The notes: generated from the letters alone by a model not told the origin. A stretch of 64,000 bases of DNA from Massilia mucilaginosa (GCF_011682145.1 NZ_WHJH01000003.1:235513-299512); one strand, 5' to 3'; positions 21,192 to 29,812 are shown, numbered from the stretch's first letter. Program-made: numbers and translations.

Positions 21192-21818
21192 TCAGGCTTC
21201 GGTGCGGCGCCGCATCGCCTGCGCCATCGGCGCATCCATGGCCGCCATGACCGTTTGATGGTCGTTCTGCGAGCGGTTCTGGCTGACCTTCCATTTGCCG
21301 TGCATGCGCGTGACCGGAATCTCGATCCCGACGATCATCTTCACCAGCCGTTCGATGAAGCCGGGCGGGGCGTCGTCCATGGTCCATGGCGCCGCCTGCG
21401 CCGCTTCGTGGCGCGCGGTCAGGCGCGCCAGCAGCGCGAGTATCCACGCCGGGTCTTCGATGGCGCGCAGTGTGCCGTGCGCGTGCACCACGGCGTAGTT
21501 GTAGGTCGGGACCACTTTGCCGTTGATCTTCTTGTCTTCGTACAGTGCCGGCGTGATGTAGGCCGACGGACCCTGGAACACCACCAGCGTCTCGCCCTCG
21601 TGGCGCCAGAGCGGATTGGCGCGCGCCACGTGGGCGCGCAGGATGCCGAACGGTGCGTCGGCTTCCGCGCCGGCATCCGCAGGGTCGATCACGAACGGGA
21701 TGTGGTTGGCGTCCAGGCCGGCGTCGCCGTGCGTGACGACGGCGCCCAGCGGGTGAGCGTCGATCAGGCCATGCAGCAGGGCGGGGCGGATCTCGTCGAA
21801 ACAGGAAGGTCCGTACAT
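21192..21818 (-). CDS. FMN-binding protein of the PaiB family (putative negative regulator)
   Basis: 208 residues with the PaiB pattern: MYGPSCFDEIRPALLHGLIDAHPLGAVVTHG at the start, then DANHIPFVID, FGILRAHVARANPLW and KVVPTYNYAVVHAHGTLRAI. These are FMN-binding split-barrel proteins first described as negative regulators of sporulation and protease genes in Bacillus, and their role in Gram-negative bacteria is unclear. The start codon lies one base after the stop of the upstream osmC-like gene, so the two form an operon. Confidence 0.88.
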   Translation of the reverse strand: MYGPSCFDEIRPALLHGLIDAHPLGAVVTHGDAGLDANHIPFVIDPADAGAEADAPFGILRAHVARANPLWRHEGETLVVFQGPSAYITPALYEDKKINGKVVPTYNYAVVHAHGTLRAIEDPAWILALLARLTARHEAAQAAPWTMDDAPPGFIERLVKMIVGIEIPVTRMHGKWKVSQNRSQNDHQTVMAAMDAPMAQAMRRRTEA

Positions 21819-21819
21819 C

Positions 21820-22284
21820 TTATGCGCTCCCTTCGACCACCACGTCGGCCTTGATCGAATTGGCGATGTAGCACTGCGCGTGGGCGGCGTGGTGCAGGGC
21901 GTCGAGCTGGGCGCAATCGGGACCGGTGCCGTCGGCGAAGCCGATCGCGGGACGCAGCACGATGCGGGTCATCGCCATCTTGCCGTCGGCGTTTTTGCTC
22001 ATGGTGCCGAGGGCGTGGTCACGGTAGTCGTCCACCACGTGGCCGGCGCTGGCGGCCAGCGCGAGGAAGAACAGCATGTGGCAGCTCGACACGGCGGCGA
22101 CCAGCGCTTCTTCTGGATCGACGGCGGCGGGGTCGGACATCGGCAGCGCGACCGACAGCGGCGAGGAGGAGGCGGGTACCCGCAGGCCGCCGTCGAAGGT
22201 CCACGCGTGGGCGCGGCTGTAGCGCTTGTCCAGGAATGGCTGCGCACCGCGCTGCCAGGCCAGTTGTGCTTCGAATTGCTGCAT
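21820..22284 (-). CDS. OsmC/Ohr-family peroxiredoxin-like protein
   Basis: 154 residues. The two catalytic cysteines are visible: Cys68 in AVSSCHMLFFLALA and Cys138 in HAQCYIANSIKADV. DPEEALVAA supplies the conserved Glu. The family reduces organic hydroperoxides with thiols such as lipoyl groups or glutathione in the cytosol. The ATG at 22284 has GGAGA upstream on the minus strand. It is cotranscribed with the paiB-like gene. Confidence 0.9.
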   Translation of the reverse strand: MQQFEAQLAWQRGAQPFLDKRYSRAHAWTFDGGLRVPASSSPLSVALPMSDPAAVDPEEALVAAVSSCHMLFFLALAASAGHVVDDYRDHALGTMSKNADGKMAMTRIVLRPAIGFADGTGPDCAQLDALHHAAHAQCYIANSIKADVVVEGSA

Positions 22285-22314
22285 TTCTTCTCCAGAGGGA
22301 CATGTCAACCGCCG

Positions 22315-22393
22315 CGTCGTTCCCGCGCAGGCGGGAACCCAAGTTCACGGCGGATCGCAGATGCCTTGGATTCCCGCCTGCGCGGGAATGACG
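22315..22393. repeat. Inverted pair of palindromic repeats resembling the dRS3/REP class
   Basis: Element 1 has GTTCCC-N8-GGGAAC (22319-22338). Element 2 has ATTCCC-N8-GGGAAT (22370-22389). Read on opposite strands the two are nearly the same through the flanks (CGTC before, CCAAG after), so they form a head-to-head doublet. The ATTCCC-N8-GGGAAT layout matches the consensus of Neisseria dRS3 repeats. It lies between the osmC-like gene and the MocR gene, which are divergent. A related hairpin is at 40017-40054. Confidence 0.75.
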
Positions 22394-22477
22394 GGATAGC
22401 GTTCATCTTATGCGCCACTTTGGCTTGCTCAAATATCCAATTCGCGCGATTATGTGAAGACCAATTTTGAGATCGCC

Positions 22478-23962
22478 ATGCTCGTTGCCGACATCCTCTC
22501 CGCCTTGCCCCTCGCGCGCGGCACGCAAGACCCCCTGTTCCGCCAGCTCTACGCGCAGATCAAGGACGCCATCCTGCGCGGCACGCTCGGCGCCGGCATG
22601 CAGCTGCCGCCCACGCGCGAACTGGCGCGCCTGCTGTCGGTGTCGCGCCAGACGGTGCTCAACGCCTACGACCAGCTCAGCGCCGAAGGCTACCTCAGTG
22701 GCGCCGTCGGCAAGGGCACCTACATCAGCGAGCACCTGGCCCAGGCCGCGCCCGGCCCGCAAGCCATCGGGGCCCCGCAGGCGCCCATGCGCCCCCTCTC
22801 CGCGCGCGGCGAGGCCTACGCCACGGCCATGGAAAGCGTCGGCTTCCATCAAGGCAAACTGCGCCCTTTCCGCGTCAGCATGCCGTCGCTCGACCTGTTT
22901 CCGTTCGATGTATGGAGCCGGCTTGAGGGGCGGCGCTGGCGCCATCCCGACTACCACATGGGCTACAGCGACCCGGCCGGCTACGCGCCGCTGCGCGAGC
23001 TGCTGTGCGTCTACCTGCGCGCCTCGCGCGGCGTGAACTGCACGCCCGAACAGGTGGTCATCACCTCCGGCTCGCAACAGGGCCTGTTCCTGCTCTCGCA
23101 ACTGCTGCTCGCGCCCGGCGACGCCGTCTGGGCCGAGTCGCCCGGCTACCAGGGCGCCAGCGCGCCGCTGTTCGCCGCCGGCGCCAGGGTGTGCACGGTG
23201 CCGGTGACGGCCGACGGCATGGACGTCGCCTACGGCATTGCGCATTACCCCGACGCGCGCATGGTGCTGGCCACGCCCTCGCACCAGCTGCCGCTGGGCG
23301 TGACCATGAGTTTGCAGCGCCGCCTGGAGCTGCTGCGCTGGGCCGCCGCCAAACGCGCCTGGATCATCGAAGACGACTACGACAGCGAGTACCGCTACAC
23401 CGGCCCGCCGCTGGCCTCCCTGCAAAGCCTGGACCGCGCCGGCTGCGTGCTGTACGTCGGCACCTTGTCGAAGGTGCTGTTCCCCGGCCTGCGCCTCGGC
23501 TACATCGTGGCGCCGCCGGCGCTGGTGGAGCCGGTGGTGCGCGCCAAGGCGGTGATGGACCGCCACACGGCCATCGTGCCGCAGATGGTGCTGGCCGACT
23601 TCATGGCGGACGGCCATTTTGGCCGCCATATCCGGCGCACGCGCGACGCCTACGGCGAACGGCGCGCAGCGCTGCTGGACGCCATCGCCGCGCGGCTGGG
23701 CGAGACGGTGATGACCGGCCCGTCCGACGCCGGCCTCGATCTGGCCGTGCATTTCCTGCGCGGCCACGATGAAGCGGCGGTGGTGGCGCGCGCGCTGGAG
23801 CAGGGCATCGAAACGCGCGCGCTGGCCTATTATGCGAACCGCCTGGCCACGCCCGCGTGCGCATTCGCGCCCGGGCTGCTGCTGGGGTTTTCGTCGCTGA
23901 CGCCGGCGCAGATCGTGCACGGCATCGATGTGCTGGCGAAGGTGCTAAGCCTGCCGCGTTGA
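22478..23962 (+). CDS. MocR/PdxR-type transcriptional regulator (GntR domain fused to an aminotransferase fold)
   Basis: About 494 residues. The winged helix domain is at about 15-80 (PLFRQLYAQIKDAILRGTL, LPPTRELARLLSVSRQTVL, YLSGAVGKGTYI). The large domain has a fold-type I PLP enzyme pattern: TSGSQQGLFLLSQLLL, IIEDDYDSEYRY and the PLP-lysine motif YVGTLSKVLFPGLRLGYI. Such proteins bind PLP and control pyridoxal or amino-acid metabolism genes. No target site is recognised. An in-frame GTG at 22454 would add eight residues. The next gene starts 14 bases downstream. Confidence 0.9.
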   Translation: MLVADILSALPLARGTQDPLFRQLYAQIKDAILRGTLGAGMQLPPTRELARLLSVSRQTVLNAYDQLSAEGYLSGAVGKGTYISEHLAQAAPGPQAIGAPQAPMRPLSARGEAYATAMESVGFHQGKLRPFRVSMPSLDLFPFDVWSRLEGRRWRHPDYHMGYSDPAGYAPLRELLCVYLRASRGVNCTPEQVVITSGSQQGLFLLSQLLLAPGDAVWAESPGYQGASAPLFAAGARVCTVPVTADGMDVAYGIAHYPDARMVLATPSHQLPLGVTMSLQRRLELLRWAAAKRAWIIEDDYDSEYRYTGPPLASLQSLDRAGCVLYVGTLSKVLFPGLRLGYIVAPPALVEPVVRAKAVMDRHTAIVPQMVLADFMADGHFGRHIRRTRDAYGERRAALLDAIAARLGETVMTGPSDAGLDLAVHFLRGHDEAAVVARALEQGIETRALAYYANRLATPACAFAPGLLLGFSSLTPAQIVHGIDVLAKVLSLPR

Positions 23963-23976
23963 ACTATACTGATGTC

Positions 23977-24549
23977 ATGACTATTGAACGCTGCTCCTGG
24001 GCCAACACGGCCAATCAACGCTATCTCGATTACCACGACCACGAGTGGGGCGTGCCTTGCCACGACGAGAACACGCTGTTCGAAATGCTCAATCTCGAAG
24101 GCGCGCAGGCGGGCCTGAGCTGGGAGACCATCTTGAACAAGCGCGATGGCTACCGCCTCGCGTTCGATCACTGGGATGCCGAAAAAATCGCCCGCTACGA
24201 TGCCGCCAAGGTGGCCGAGCTGCTGGCCAATCCCGGCATCGTGCGCAACAAGCTCAAAGTGGCCGCCGCCATCACCAACGCCCAAGCCTACCTGCGCCTG
24301 CGCGCCGAGGGCAGTTCGCTCGACGCCTACCTTTGGGGGTTTGTCGACGGCCAGCCGATCGTCAACCACTACAGCGCCGACGAACGCTCGCCGGCCAGGA
24401 CCGAGCTGTCGGACCGGCTCTCGAAAGACCTGCTTCAGCGCGGCTTCAAGTTCGTCGGTTCGACCATCGTGTACGCCTACATGCAGGGCATCGGTATGAT
24501 CGACGACCATGCCGCCAACTGCTTCCGCCAAGCGAAGCGGCGCGCATGA
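23977..24549 (+). CDS. tag: DNA-3-methyladenine glycosylase I
   Basis: 190 residues, very near the Escherichia coli Tag length (187). ERCSW at the start and YHDHEWGVPCHDENTLFEMLNLEGAQAGLSW are family hallmarks. The zinc ligands can be placed at Cys6, His20 and the C-terminal HxxxC (DDHAANCF). The enzyme removes 3-methyladenine from alkylated DNA. Its TGA overlaps the ATG of mnmC (ATGA), so both are translated together. Confidence 0.94.
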   Translation: MTIERCSWANTANQRYLDYHDHEWGVPCHDENTLFEMLNLEGAQAGLSWETILNKRDGYRLAFDHWDAEKIARYDAAKVAELLANPGIVRNKLKVAAAITNAQAYLRLRAEGSSLDAYLWGFVDGQPIVNHYSADERSPARTELSDRLSKDLLQRGFKFVGSTIVYAYMQGIGMIDDHAANCFRQAKRRA

Positions 24550-26186
24550 ACTGGCAAACCATCTGGAGCGAACGCGCCCATTTCGTCATTTTCGATGCCG
24601 CCTACGGCGACGGCGCGGCCTTTCAAAAGACGCTGCACGCCTGGCGCAACGACCCGCAGCGGCCCGCGCGCCTGCATTACATCGCGCTGGCCAATGACGC
24701 GCTGCCCGGCTACCGGCGCATTCCGCAGATTGAAGACGCGGTCACGCTCGACCTGCTCACCGCGCCGCTCGATAGCGCGCTCGAACAACTGACTGCGCGG
24801 CTCGACGCGATCTGGCTGCACGACGTCCGTGACGCCGGCACCCGCTTCGCGCACGCGCTGGGCAAGCTGGCCGCACCCGGCGCGCTGCTCGACGCCGAGG
24901 GCCTGACGCACACGCAGATGGAATCCCTGGCGCACGCCGGCTTTGCCTGGGAACCCGGCGTGCAGCGCGCCGTCTACGCCAGCCGCCGCCCGCAGGCCGA
25001 GGCAGCCGCGCCGCGTGCGCGCCATGCCATCGTGATCGGCGCCGGCCTGGCCGGTGCCGCCGCCTGCGAGCGCCTGTGCGCGCGCGGCTGGAAGGTGACC
25101 TTGATCGAACGCCACGCGCAGCCCGCACAGGAAGCGTCGGGCAACCGGGCCGGCATCAGCATGCCGCTGCTGTCCAGGGACGACAACCTCATGACGCGCC
25201 TGTCGCGCGCGGCCTTCCTGTATGCGCAAGCCTACTGGGACCGCATCGGCGAAAACGGCATCGCCAGCGCCCGCTGCGGCGTGCTGCAACTGGCGCGCGA
25301 CGCCGCCCACGCCGAGGTACAGCGCGCGATCGCGGCAGGCCGCGCGTATCCGCCCGATTTTGCCGAATGGCTGGAAGCGCCCGCCGCAACCGAACTGCTT
25401 GGCGCGTCCGCACCGGATGGCGCCTGGCTGTTCCGCCAGGGCGGCTGGATGCGTCCCGCCAGCGCCTGCGGCGCCATGCTCACCGCCTGCGGCGAGTCAC
25501 TGGTACGGCACTTCGGCGCCGGCACCGTCACGCTCGGCAAACGCGGCGCCGACTGGTGCGCCATCGACGCCGCCGGCGAGGTGCTGGCGCAAGCGCCGGT
25601 GCTGGTGCTGGCCAACGGCACCGGCGCGGCCAGCGTGCCGCTGGCGGCCGGCCTGCCCCTGGCCGCCGTGCGCGGCCAGGTCACCCATCTTGCCGAAGCT
25701 GGCGCGCCAGCGCTGCCCTTCGTGCTCTGTCGCGAAGCCTACCTGACCCCCGCCGTCGGCGGCCTGCACAGCCTGGGCGCCAGCTACGACGACGATGCCG
25801 ACCCGTCCCTGCGCCAGGCCAGCCAGGACGAGAACCTGGCCAAGATCCGCACCATGCTGGGCGACCCCGCACTGGGGCGCGACGCGCCGCTGCTCGGGCG
25901 CGTGGGCTTTCGCTGTGTGGCGCCGGACCGCATGCCGCTGGTGGGCGCCTTGCCCGACCCGGACGCGGCCGGCCGCATCGAACGCCTGCGCGACGTGCCG
26001 CGCCACGACGGCGTGTATGGTCTGCTGGGCTACGCCTCGCGCGGGCTGACCTGGGCGCCGCTGGCGGCCGAACTGCTGGCCGCGCAACTCAATGGCGAGC
26101 CGCTGCCGCTCGAAGCCGACCTGGTCGCGGCGCTCGATCCGGCCCGCTTCCTGTTGCGCGACCGGCGCCGCGGCGAGGTAGGATAG
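24546..26186 (+). CDS. mnmC: tRNA 5-carboxymethylaminomethyl-2-thiouridine oxidoreductase MnmC with a degenerate methyltransferase half
   Basis: 546 residues against about 668 in E. coli. From about residue 160 on it is a normal FAD-dependent MnmC oxidase domain: HAIVIGAGLAGAAACERL (dinucleotide motif), EASGNRAGISMPLLSRDDN, VLANGTGAASVPLAAGLPLAAVRGQVTHL, SLGASYDDD, GYASRGLTWAPLAAELLAAQL. It should convert cmnm5 to nm5 on tRNA wobble uridine. The N-terminal 155 residues are collinear with the methyltransferase domain but shortened. The SAM loop (GFGTGLNF in E. coli) reads AYGDGAAF, and the catalytic DGFAPAKNPDMW region is gone, so the second step is probably lost. Confidence 0.88.
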   Translation: MNWQTIWSERAHFVIFDAAYGDGAAFQKTLHAWRNDPQRPARLHYIALANDALPGYRRIPQIEDAVTLDLLTAPLDSALEQLTARLDAIWLHDVRDAGTRFAHALGKLAAPGALLDAEGLTHTQMESLAHAGFAWEPGVQRAVYASRRPQAEAAAPRARHAIVIGAGLAGAAACERLCARGWKVTLIERHAQPAQEASGNRAGISMPLLSRDDNLMTRLSRAAFLYAQAYWDRIGENGIASARCGVLQLARDAAHAEVQRAIAAGRAYPPDFAEWLEAPAATELLGASAPDGAWLFRQGGWMRPASACGAMLTACGESLVRHFGAGTVTLGKRGADWCAIDAAGEVLAQAPVLVLANGTGAASVPLAAGLPLAAVRGQVTHLAEAGAPALPFVLCREAYLTPAVGGLHSLGASYDDDADPSLRQASQDENLAKIRTMLGDPALGRDAPLLGRVGFRCVAPDRMPLVGALPDPDAAGRIERLRDVPRHDGVYGLLGYASRGLTWAPLAAELLAAQLNGEPLPLEADLVAALDPARFLLRDRRRGEVG

Positions 26187-26277
26187 CGAACCGGGCGTCT
26201 TGTCATCCGGTTATAATTGGTATGTAGCAACTTTTTGCAAGCAATCGCCGCGCCCAGCGTGGCTGGAGCCGATCACG

Positions 26278-26991
26278 ATGGACGATGCGCCCGAGTCGAA
26301 CGAGCTGTTTCTGTTTCTTGCGTCCACCGCGCACGATATGAAAAACTCCGTCAGCGTGCTGAGCGGCACGCTGGAAACCCTGCTCGCGCAAGCCGCGCCC
26401 ACCAGCGCGAGCGAGGCCGCCTATCCGCAGATGGCGCACATGCTGTACCAGACCAAGCGCCTCAACGACAACCTGATCCAGCTGCTGGCCTTGTACAAGC
26501 AGGTCGGCAAACCTGCCTATCCGTTCGACATGCAGCCGCTGGCGATGGGCGACCTGGTGGCGCAGGTGGCGGGCGCGAGCCGCGTGCTGCTCGACTCGCG
26601 CCACATCAAGCTCGAAACGCAGGCCGACCCCGAGCTGGTCTGGCATGTGGACGAAGACCTGATCGTCGGCGTGCTCGGGCATGCGATCAACAATGCCATC
26701 CATTACACCAAAGACACGATCCGCCTCGCCATCGAGGTGGTCGACGGCGACCTGGACATCCGCATCGAAGACAATGGCGGCGGCTATTCAAACGCCATGC
26801 TGGAGGCCGGTGTGTCGGCCATGCACGGCGCCAGCGCCGGCGTGAACTTCTTGACCAACAGCACAGGCCTGGGCCTGTATTTCTCCAGCGAAGTCGCCAA
26901 AATGCACAAACACCGCCAGCGCAGCGGCCGCCTGCGCCTGGAAAACGGCGGCGCGTACGGCGGCGCCTGCTTTGTGCTGAGCCTGCCATGA
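26278..26991 (+). CDS. Compact sensor histidine kinase without a sensor domain
   Basis: 237 residues, no signal peptide or membrane helix. The phosphoacceptor motif is STAHDMKNSVSVLSGTLE with His19. The ATP-binding lid region has AINNAIHYTKDTIRLAIEV (N box), DIRIEDNGGGY (G1) and FLTNSTGLGLYF (G2). It is therefore a soluble kinase that must take its signal from another protein. Its TGA overlaps the ATG of the response regulator gene, a typical two-component pair. The ATG at 26278 is preferred to upstream in-frame starts in the AT-rich leader. Confidence 0.85.
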   Translation: MDDAPESNELFLFLASTAHDMKNSVSVLSGTLETLLAQAAPTSASEAAYPQMAHMLYQTKRLNDNLIQLLALYKQVGKPAYPFDMQPLAMGDLVAQVAGASRVLLDSRHIKLETQADPELVWHVDEDLIVGVLGHAINNAIHYTKDTIRLAIEVVDGDLDIRIEDNGGGYSNAMLEAGVSAMHGASAGVNFLTNSTGLGLYFSSEVAKMHKHRQRSGRLRLENGGAYGGACFVLSLP

Positions 26992-28673
26992 TCGTCGATC
27001 CCAAGCCCACCGCCAACCTGGCCACCAGCATCGACCTGGTCGACTGGGCCAGCAAGAATTACCTGGTGGTGGATGACTTCATCGGCATCCGCCAGTTGCT
27101 GCGCGAAAGCTTGCGCAACCTGGGCGCCAAGAATATCGACCAGGCGTCGAGCGGCGGCGAAGCCATCGCCATGCTGGCGCGCATCCGCTACGATGTGGTG
27201 CTGTGCGACTACAACCTGGGCGAGGGCAAGAACGGCCAGCAAGTGCTGGAAGAGGCGCGCGTGCGCAATTTGCTGCTGCCGAGCAGCGTCTGGCTGATGG
27301 TGTCGGCCGAGAAAAGCGTCGAGTCCGTGATGGGCGCGGCCGAGCACCAGCCCGATGCCTACCTGATCAAGCCGATCACCGAGGGCGTGCTGCTGACCCG
27401 CTTGAACCGCGTGTGGCAGAAGAAACAGGTGTTCAAGCAGATCGACCAGGCATTTGCCGAAAAGGATTACCTGCGCGCCGCCAGGATGTGCGATACCCAG
27501 ATCGCGGCCAACAAGGTGCACGAAATGGAATTGTTGCGCATGAAAGCGCGCCTGATGCTTAAAAGTGGCGAGCCGGAAAAAGCGCGCGAAGCCTACGAGC
27601 GCGTGCTGCAAGAGCGCGATTACCAGTGGGCCAAGTCGGGCCTGGCCAGGATCCGCATGGCCAATGGCGAGTACGAGCAGGCGCGCCAGATGTTCCAGGG
27701 CGTCATTTCGGAGAACCGCTACTACATTGACGCTTACGATCAGTTGGCGCTCACTTACCAGAACATGGGGCAGATGGAAGAAGCCTGCGCCGTGCTTGAG
27801 CGCGCCGCCAAGCTGTCGCCCAATTCGGTGATGCGCCAGCGCTCGCTGGGGCAGGTATCGCTCAAGCTGGGCAATGTGCCGATGGCTGAGAAGGCGTTCC
27901 GCAAGTGCATTTCGATCGGCGAATATTCCGTCATGAAAACGGTGGACGCCTACCTCGGCCTGGCGCGGGTCTGCGGGCTCAAGCTGGAAACCAAGGAAGC
28001 GATGCAGTTGCTGGTGCTGGCCCAGCGCGAGTTTGCCGGCGAGCAAGTCCAGCTGCGCTGCAAGATTACCGAAGGCATGGTCCACCACGAGAGCGGCGAC
28101 TTCCAGCGCGCGCGCCAGGCTGGCGACGAGCTCGACGAGCTGCTGGTCGCCAATCCCGAGCGCCCGGATACGCCCACCTGCCTGGAACTGGCGACCTTGC
28201 TGTTTTCTGTCGGGCACCGCGATTCCCCGGTCGAGCTGCTGTGTTACGTGATCAAGAACAATCACGACAACCTGCAACTGCTCGACGACGTGCAAAAAAT
28301 CTTCGACCGCGCCCACATGAGCGACGAGGGGCTGGCGCTGATCCGGTCGTCGAAGAAAGAAGCGAGCGACCTGATGAATCAGGGAGTGTCGCTATGGAAA
28401 ACCGGCAAATTGCCCGAGGCGGTGGCCTGGATGCGCAGCGCGCGCCTGAGTTTGCCGAACAACCTGCGCATCCTGTTCAACTCGGCGCAAATCCTGATTT
28501 CGCACATGCAACAGCACGGCTTCGACGCCGAACTGGCGGCCGAGGCGACCGAGGTGTTGCTTCACGTCGACAAAATTCTGCCCGGGCAACAGCGCTTCGC
28601 CCAGCTCATGGAACAGCTCGCCGCACTGGCGCCGGGAGCGGCCGATCGGGCCGATGGCATTGATCCAGCCTGA
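26988..28673 (+). CDS. Response regulator with a TPR output domain
   Basis: 561 residues. The receiver domain spans about 22-145 with acidic pair Asp29-Asp30, phosphoacceptor Asp74 (VVLCDYNLGEG) and a conserved Lys in AYLIKPITEG. The rest consists of helical TPR repeats (KSGEPEKAREAYERVLQ, ANGEYEQARQMFQGVI, NMGQMEEACAVLERAAKLSPN, and more). There is no DNA-binding or enzyme domain, so output must go through protein contacts. Translation is coupled to the kinase gene by an ATGA overlap. Similar REC-TPR proteins occur in gammaproteobacteria, but no partner is encoded here. Confidence 0.87.
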   Translation: MIVDPKPTANLATSIDLVDWASKNYLVVDDFIGIRQLLRESLRNLGAKNIDQASSGGEAIAMLARIRYDVVLCDYNLGEGKNGQQVLEEARVRNLLLPSSVWLMVSAEKSVESVMGAAEHQPDAYLIKPITEGVLLTRLNRVWQKKQVFKQIDQAFAEKDYLRAARMCDTQIAANKVHEMELLRMKARLMLKSGEPEKAREAYERVLQERDYQWAKSGLARIRMANGEYEQARQMFQGVISENRYYIDAYDQLALTYQNMGQMEEACAVLERAAKLSPNSVMRQRSLGQVSLKLGNVPMAEKAFRKCISIGEYSVMKTVDAYLGLARVCGLKLETKEAMQLLVLAQREFAGEQVQLRCKITEGMVHHESGDFQRARQAGDELDELLVANPERPDTPTCLELATLLFSVGHRDSPVELLCYVIKNNHDNLQLLDDVQKIFDRAHMSDEGLALIRSSKKEASDLMNQGVSLWKTGKLPEAVAWMRSARLSLPNNLRILFNSAQILISHMQQHGFDAELAAEATEVLLHVDKILPGQQRFAQLMEQLAALAPGAADRADGIDPA

Positions 28674-28765
28674 GCCGTTTGCACGTTTGCCATTGCCCCG
28701 ACGCTTGCTGGTGATAAACTGCTCACTGCGCGGAAGTTTCCGCATTCAAGAAGAAAGGGACGTAC

Positions 28766-28981
28766 ATGCGCGACATCGCAAATGAAGTCTATGAAAAAAT
28801 GCGTGTAGGCAGCAGTGCATGGATTCGGCCAGTGGCCGCCAAGGGCGATACCGTGCCCTCGTTCCAGGCTGTGCATGAGCAAGTCAAACAGATGGCGGAA
28901 GATGGTTTGATTACCATTTCGACCATCAAACGCCAGGAAGATGGCTTGATCGACGCGATCAGGATTCAGCGGCTGGCGTAA
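28766..28981 (+). CDS. Small conserved-looking protein of unknown function
   Basis: 71 residues starting from an ATG with AAAGGGACG upstream. The sequence (MRDIANEVYEKMRVGSSAWI, then SFQAVHEQVKQMAEDGLITI) looks like a small helical domain followed by two strands, ending DAIRIQRLA. It has no signal peptide. The amphipathic pattern resembles part of a winged helix, but this is weak. It is monocistronic and ends before a long palindrome. Confidence 0.65.
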   Translation: MRDIANEVYEKMRVGSSAWIRPVAAKGDTVPSFQAVHEQVKQMAEDGLITISTIKRQEDGLIDAIRIQRLA

Positions 28982-29041
28982 GTGCTGTCTTTCAGCATTG
29001 AGCCACTGGCGCAAGCGCTGGTTTGATAGCGCAGCTAATAC

Positions 29042-29088
29042 CCTCAAAACCGTCATTCCTGCCACTGGCAGAAATGACGGTTTTGAGG
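29042..29088. repeat. 47-bp nearly perfect palindrome between two convergent genes
   Basis: Two 23-base arms around a single central base. The outer 16 bases pair perfectly (29042-29057 with 29073-29088), and the inner CTGCCA/TGGCAG also pair; only one position fails. As RNA it would fold into a long hairpin with practically no loop. It lies between the small protein gene (plus) and the phaM-like gene (minus), so it could stop transcription in both directions, though no clear T-run follows. A mobile repeat is the other possibility. Confidence 0.8.
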
Positions 29089-29146
29089 TTAACGGGACTG
29101 ACGGTTTTTCGTGATAATGACGCTTCTTTAAGAAAGCGCCTTTAAC

Positions 29147-29812
29147 CTAAGCGTCGCTTTTCGGCTTGGCGCGGCGCGATGCGGCCCTGGTCGCACTCTC
29201 CGGCTCGGCTGGATTCGCATTGGTCGCGCCATCCGACGCTTGCGTCGCCGATTTTCCTGCAGCATCTCCCGCCTGGCCGGCCTTGTCGGCGCCCGGTTCC
29301 GGCGTCATCGCCGTCGTTACCGCCTGATTAAACTGTTCCTGCAGCATGTTCCACCACGCCACGGGATTGTTCAGCGCGTTGACTGGCGGTGCGTCCTTCT
29401 GTTCCTTGGCGGGCTCGGGCGCAGGTGCCTTGGCGGGTGCCGGGGCCGGCTGGCTGAAAAATGCCGACGCGAATGGCGCCGCCGCCAGCACCGATTTTTC
29501 ATCCGCACCCGGCTGCTTGACGGCCGCCGCCAGGGTCGCACCCATCGATTTCAGGGTGGCGATCGTGCCGCGCTGCACTTCCATCGTTTGGATGGTGCCG
29601 CGCAGCATCGATACATTGATGTTGAGCCAGGCCTCAACGGCTTTCAGGTCGGCGATTTTCTTGTCCAGCTCGTCGAGCGAGACGGGCGGCATGGCCATGT
29701 TGGGGAAGTTCATCCCCGGCACGGCCATGCTTCCCCACAAATTCTTGACGAAGTCCAGCGTGTCGGTCACGGCGCCGACACCGGGGATGTTGGGCATGGG
29801 TGGTTTCAGCAT
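29147..29812 (-). CDS. PhaM-family PHA granule regulatory protein
   Basis: 221 residues. The N-terminal half matches the family: MLKPPMPNIPGVGAVTDTLDFVKNLWGSM, then SLDELDKKIADLKAVEAWLNINVSMLRGTIQTMEVQ. The middle is Ala/Pro-rich, and the C-terminus is basic (ATRAASRRAKPKS), like the nucleoid-binding tail of PhaM from Ralstonia. PhaM activates PHB synthase and links granules to DNA. The presence suggests that the organism makes polyhydroxyalkanoate, although no synthase gene is in the window. Confidence 0.82.
   Translation of the reverse strand: MLKPPMPNIPGVGAVTDTLDFVKNLWGSMAVPGMNFPNMAMPPVSLDELDKKIADLKAVEAWLNINVSMLRGTIQTMEVQRGTIATLKSMGATLAAAVKQPGADEKSVLAAAPFASAFFSQPAPAPAKAPAPEPAKEQKDAPPVNALNNPVAWWNMLQEQFNQAVTTAMTPEPGADKAGQAGDAAGKSATQASDGATNANPAEPESATRAASRRAKPKSDA

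Noticed and set aside
18332..21235. A 967-codon open frame on the minus strand
   Set aside because: It is the mirror of the GGDEF gene, rich in His/Arg/Gln/Gly with no known motif. High GC keeps it open. The same applies to the minus frames at 924-2303, 2221-4455, 12150-14831 and 56655-59696 and the plus frame at 46243-48189.
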